A stretch of DNA of 64,000 nucleotides from Timema cristinae (Eukaryota > Arthropoda > Insecta > Phasmatodea > Timematidae). The translations under genes and the position numbers were made by a program. The stretch covers positions 46,154,364 to 46,218,363 of the forward strand of contig JBCFYV010000012.1 of the NCBI GenBank assembly GCA_039000515.1, in the 5' to 3' direction. The notes beneath the pieces are model-generated. The model searched no databases. It was given only the letters and a program-made list of their open reading frames with translations, and was not told where the DNA came from. Shown in pieces: positions 59,847-64,000 of this stretch; position 1 is the stretch's first letter; each line of letters opens with the position of its first letter.

Positions 59847-62800
59847 AATGGAAAGGAGACAGCACGAATGGAACACATTTCGTTTAGAGAAACCAAATGA
59901 AAATGTTAACCACCCGGACGATGTCGTTGCTACTCAGGAAGCTGAGAGGACAGTCGGCGATTACAAGTTGAAAGCAGCACCTGACTATAGAGTGCCTCCT
60001 CATATGCGCATGTCAACCCTGAAAATGTACCAACATGTTTTAAATGCAAGAGAAAGGCTCTTTAATCTTAAAAATAAATTCAATCAGCAAGTTTTAACAG
60101 CACGTTCAATGAAAGTAGCACTAATAAGGAAATGCAAACATCTTGCAGAAAGCATTTATGCGATTCATCGTGAAGTCCCACCTCGACAGATGAAAGAAGT
60201 TCCAAAGCTACCAACCATCAACGAGGAAGTATTGTTCCCAGAAAAAGCCTACGAGATGAAAATGAATGAATTGAAAAGTATGCAGAAAAAACGAGAGGGC
60301 AAGAAAGACAAGAGAGATATTTTGCCAGTTGATTCCGAGCATGAAATGTTGGGTACTAAACTCTCTCCCGACCACACGATTCTAACCCTTCCTCTAAAAA
60401 TATTTGAGTCAAAATCTCTCGTTAGTATACAAACTCTAAAGCATTTATCACAAGAAGATGACACTCCTACAACTTGGGAAATAGAGCTTTCTAAAATAAG
60501 AAACAGCAAGAAACAGTTTCAACAAGATGAGCATATTCGTGATATCAATGAGTCAGTGAAACAGTTTGACGAGCACATTGATTTTTTAATCAATACAAAA
60601 ATAGAAGTAGAAGTAAAAGCCAAATTCCTTGAAATTCATCTGCTGAAACTTGACCAAGAATTATGTATTTTGAAAGACTTTGAAAAAGCTGAGAATGAAA
60701 TTTCTGAGCGCGTCGACAGTAACGTGAACGAGAAACACGACATACATGTACATTTAACGAATACTCAAAGTAAGATTGAGAGCCGAACGAGGAAAATTGA
60801 CACTTTGCTGGAGAGTGAGCGACAAATCCAAGTAAATTTCCAGGAAACTATAGCTGATAACAAGTTCGCAGATTTCTTGAAAAAAATCTTCAAGAAGAAA
60901 TACAAAGAGCCACGTGCTCTCAACCTTGACGATTCCGATGAAGAATCTACAGCATCTGATGATACATCCACAGAAGAGGAAGATGATGTTGCTAGCATAG
61001 AATCGGGGGATATTGGTCCAATAAAATTAGACGAGTCAGAGTGCCCGAAGGATGTGACAGAGAACTTTACCAGACGACATTTAACCTCAGGGACCAAAGA
61101 CACAAAATAGAACATGATGTTACGGAGGAGAAGCGGGAGATGGAAGGGTTGAAAAAAGAGTTTGATACAGTAAGTAAACGATTAAAAACTGTGGAGGTTG
61201 CACTGAAAGAATCCCAAGAAGAGCTTGAGGCTTTCCAAAGGAAGAAGCAACAAAAGTTGAACGAAGTCGATTGCGTAGTACAAATAAACCTTGACCAAAT
61301 TCAGAACATCGATGGGGAGCGTGGTTTTCTCCACTTCAAGGATACTCTTATATTCTCGAAGAAGGCATTAACCCAAATACAGGCTCGTCCCAAAGAGCTT
61401 GAGCGAGAGAGGAGGCAGCTGAAAGAGTGGCATCAACTGAACAGAAAGCATCTCCATCGTTTGAACAGTGACTGCCTCAACATGCAGGCGGAGATTGCTC
61501 GCCTTAATCAGGAGATAAAAGAGTGCATGGAGAATAAGTTCGGTGGAGTCATTGAACTTGATGTGGTGGAGGAAGCATTGTTAAGACGACTCATTGCAGA
61601 CATGAAGTCTCATATCAGTGATGTATGCTGTCCCATAACTTTGTATATGAACATAATTTAACTAGTAATTAGAAAGATGTACAATGTGGATCCCCTTTAC
61701 TTTCTTTTTTACCTAGTGGAGAGTGGAAAACTATTTCGGAATGTTCTAATAATAGAGCTATAATTCCATCAATTTTAAAGTAGTTCTGGTGTTCTTTTTG
61801 TATTTAAAAAAATCACTTTAAGGTTTATTTAAAACGCTAATACATTAAAATATCACAATTTAGCCCACTTAATTAAACTACAAGGAAAATAAATTATAGG
61901 TATTTGATTTAGTTCATCACGGCATACAATCCAAACGGGTAGTAAGATGTGGCGCTAATTATATATATAATATATATATATATATATAAAATAACCTAAG
62001 TCATGTGCTGATATTATTAGTTTGGTTTAGAAAGTGCACATTAAATACCTCGAATAACCATGAATAGTTATATATGAATACATATAAAAACAAAAATTCA
62101 TCCAAAACTGTTTTGTCTTTAGATGAAACGAGACTACCAGATCCACCTTAAAGCCAAACACTACTTGGTAAAGGAGAAACAATTGAGTTTATCTCGAGCT
62201 GTGCAAGAGAACACAGAGAAACTCATTTTGCTCACAATTCTGGAGGAGGAAAAGAATAAATTGGAAGCTATCTTGCGATCTCAGGCATACCTGAAGGAAC
62301 ACCTGCCGATAGATAGAGAATTAGAACAAAGGCAGGACCTAGAGAAACTAGAGAAGATTGTGAATGACCAGGAGTGTCATAGAGAAAGACTGAAGAATGA
62401 GATAAACCAGATGAAGCGGAGGTATCGTCCCCCGCTGCCGCCTATAATTGCACCCACTCAAACTAGTGGTGACATGCAGAGCAATAAAAGTGTTGTTTTC
62501 ATTAAACATTATTCTCAAGATTCATCTCATTCAACTGAGGGAATAAAGAGATATGATTTACAATATGCTTCAACTACAAGTATTGACACAAGAGAATCAA
62601 TTAACACTACAGATACAACAAGCACTGTTGATGAAAAAGAGGAGGTAAAGGATATTTTACAAGGTGTTGTTAACAAGTTACAAACATCAAGATCTAACCT
62701 TGAGAGAGAAGATGTAGAAGATAGCCAGCAGGTGATACAAAGTGCTATTGATGAAATTCTGGAAGGCACGATAATGTTTGTTGACAAGAAGGCTGTTGGA

Positions 62801-62911
62801 GAGATTATATATAAGCTTGAAGCATTGAAACAATTGGCAGATGATAAGACGCTCGTGAAAAAGGTAATTGATGAAGCTGTGCACCAAGTGTTGGATTTAC
62901 TTGGGGACTAG
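57432..62911 (+). CDS. CFAP44: CFAP44 (WDR52)-like cilia- and flagella-associated protein, 5' end missing
   Basis: About 1,660 codons remain; vertebrate CFAP44 is somewhat longer, so a few hundred N-terminal residues are lost. CFAP44 with CFAP43 tethers the inner-arm dynein f/I1 to axonemal doublets (known from ciliates, algae and mammals); in insects the likely site is the sperm flagellum. WD40 blades fill the first half and coiled coils the second. RFGKTEICDI, WGNILLWEEGLIK, WYAQDANGVIWR and GDYKLKAAPDY are recognised as CFAP44-type by eye, favouring it over CFAP43. Frame must shift twice: near 59844 (one extra base, probably in an A run) and near 61044 (one base short in a C run). One intron, 61623-62122 (GTATGC...CTTTAG), is phase 0. 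AATAAA lies at 63043. Confidence 0.85.
59848..61043 (+). CDS. CFAP44: CFAP44-like, segment 2: central coiled coils
   Basis: Continues in a different frame from MERRQHEWNTFRLEKPNE. Contains VGDYKLKAAPDYRVPPHMRM, then long helical stretches, a linker (about 60290-60480), more coil, and an acidic patch (DDSDEESTASDDTSTEEEDD, 60930-60990). It reaches KLDESECP, where the expected P-E-G-C-D follows only in the third frame. Beyond 61043 this frame runs on as nonsense to a stop at 61110. The ATG at 59848 is not a real start. Confidence 0.82.
61041..61622 (+). CDS. CFAP44: CFAP44-like, segment 3: coiled coil to the splice donor
   Basis: PEGCDRELYQTTFNLRDQRH is the family motif after the acidic patch. 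It continues as coil (ELEAFQRKKQQKLNEVDCVV, QINLDQIQNID, KFGGVIELDVVEEALLRRL). Coding ends at SHISD with donor GAT|GTATGC; codons past 61622 are intron. Confidence 0.85.
61623..62122. other. CFAP44-like intron, 500 bp
   Basis: GTATGC...GTCTTTAG, phase 0. Contains a SINE 3' tail fragment (61918-61958, CAAACGGGTAGTAAGATG) and an (AT)n run (61960-61988). Confidence 0.85.
62123..62911 (+). CDS. CFAP44: CFAP44-like, last exon
   Basis: 262 codons and TAG. Residues 1-115 are coil (KHYLVKEKQLSLSRAVQENT, EEEKNKLEAILRSQ). RPPLPPI matches the short Pro-rich stretch near the C-terminus of the family. About 150 further residues follow, first Ser/Thr-rich, then helical (VIQSAIDEILEGTIMFVDKK to VIDEAVHQVLDLLGD). 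I do not recognise this tail from vertebrate CFAP44. The ATG at 62123 is an internal codon at the splice acceptor. Confidence 0.83.
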   Translation: MKRDYQIHLKAKHYLVKEKQLSLSRAVQENTEKLILLTILEEEKNKLEAILRSQAYLKEHLPIDRELEQRQDLEKLEKIVNDQECHRERLKNEINQMKRRYRPPLPPIIAPTQTSGDMQSNKSVVFIKHYSQDSSHSTEGIKRYDLQYASTTSIDTRESINTTDTTSTVDEKEEVKDILQGVVNKLQTSRSNLEREDVEDSQQVIQSAIDEILEGTIMFVDKKAVGEIIYKLEALKQLADDKTLVKKVIDEAVHQVLDLLGD

Positions 62912-64000
62912 ATAGTTGATAGACAAGAGCAATGCTAGTGCTTGCAAAGTAAACATAGATGATATTCTTATAAACATAAATACAAAATTTAATATTTCGT
63001 CATGGAAAATATCTACTCTGTAGGTGTGAATATAAATAGTTAAATAAAGTGACTAGATTAAGAAAATTAAATGCATAAAAAATACTATTTACAATTCATA
63101 AGTCATTTATGTGCCTCTCATTCAAGTCCAAAATCTGCATTCCTTTATTTAAATGTGTGTCCCCAAGATGCTGTCCTATATTATACCACATGATACAATC
63201 CCGAGGCCACCACTAAAATAAAGATTACACCAAAGAACTTCAAGTTTTGCCATCCACACCCCCTCTGATGCTGTCCCTCTCATTTTATACCTGTTGATTT
63301 AGCTAATTATCAATATATTATCACATGGATACACTTATAGCTAGCAATGACTCGATACATTTTATTAGATCTCTCCCTCATCCTGATCTAATATCGTGTG
63401 TAAAAATAATGTGAGTTATATACCAATAAAATATTTATAGATTGCAAAATAAATATATAATAAATACACAATTTTCCAATTACAAAAACTGTGAGTAGTA
63501 ATAATAATCTTTCTTCATTAACAAAAAATAAAATTGTGAATATAATACAAGTGCACAGGATTCCCAATTTTCAATTCCTCCAGAGAGAAAATAATTTAAA
63601 TCTCAAAAACAGTATCTTTAAAAGAGTTTTTATTTATTTATTTCAAAGGCAAATTAGTACTAGAAGTTATTATTTTTTCAAATAGTGCATTTACCCACAT
63701 ATATATCTCACATAATTATTTATCATTGTGCTACTTTGTAATGTTTTGTGTTTGTGCCAAAAAAAGAAAACTAGGAACAATCGTTCATAACACTAGGTAG
63801 CCAAATACTTCACTCAACGCCCTAGCTTAAAATAATTGTGGAAAAGTGACTCTAGGTCATTGGTGTGGTAAACCCAAACACCTCAGATTTGATTATCGTC
63901 TATGGGTTGACATTTTTCAAAATATTGTGTGGGTTTTTAATAACTTTATTTAGATTTTAAACACATTTGAAATTTTATGGAAGGCCTATAATTTTAAATA
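62912..64000. other. 3' UTR and downstream flank
   Basis: AATAAA at 63043-63048, 132 bp after the stop, is a plausible polyadenylation signal. The remaining kilobase is AT-rich with no gene or known SINE. Confidence 0.55.

Noticed and set aside
57432..62911. CFAP43 instead of CFAP44
   Set aside because: Both are WD40 plus coiled-coil proteins, but the WYAQDANG and GDYKLKAAP motifs and the P-E-G-C-D turn fit CFAP44 better from memory; a search would settle it.
57432..62911. CFAP44-like locus as a processed pseudogene
   Set aside because: One intron with good splice signals remains, there is no poly(A) at the end, and the breaks are single-base and homopolymer-type, with long conserved frames between them.
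1..64000. CRISPR array or bacterial-type operon
   Set aside because: Spliced genes, SINEs and composition are eukaryotic; the tandem repeats seen lack unique spacers.

Overview
The window is 64 kb of a repeat-rich animal nuclear genome, AT-rich, with long introns. tRNA-derived SINEs, mariner-like, hAT-like and LTR elements, together with the flavour of the two genes, point to an arthropod and most likely an insect; I cannot fix the order. It is a draft assembly: it holds a 100-N gap (57332-57431), patches of badly inflated homopolymers (mainly about 46.5-50.6 kb and 55.7-57.3 kb), and three one-base frame breaks inside otherwise well-preserved genes.

Two protein-coding genes are supported, both on the plus strand. 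The first is a seven-exon monocarboxylate transporter-like gene (major facilitator superfamily, SLC16 type), coding span 18656-41890. I assembled it from splice sites and phases. The 24-codon first exon carries the family PDGGWGW motif, and all phases join, except that exon 6 lacks one base. With that base the frame is 572 codons plus stop. Its introns carry most of the SINEs, a decayed LINE, hAT elements and a minisatellite. The second is the 3' part of a CFAP44 (WDR52)-like flagellar gene, 57432-62911: a 4.2-kb intronless block (WD40 blades, then coiled coils) with two homopolymer-type frame breaks, one 500-bp intron and a last exon. Its 5' end is lost in or before the gap.

Region by region: 0-9.6 kb is intergenic, a patchwork of SINEs (some with internal tandem amplification or nested insertions) and a 1.26-kb hAT-like element with two nested elements. 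9983-15514 is a young, gag-only LTR retrotransposon on the minus strand. 16.3-18.2 kb holds a SINE, a decayed mariner and a tRNA-like element with terminal inverted repeats. 18.6-41.9 kb is the transporter gene. 43.2-44.5 kb is a large palindrome with Penelope-like terminal sequence. 44.5-57.3 kb is mostly poor-quality non-coding sequence. 57.4-63.1 kb is the CFAP44-like gene.

The genes have no evident functional link. I see no defence system, biosynthetic cluster or other multi-gene system. The most unusual things are small: a tRNA-like element with perfect 26-bp inverted ends (two copies), a 134-bp triplication inside a SINE, an LTR with four extra copies of its own primer-binding-site edge, and the Penelope-like palindrome with hammerhead-like cores.
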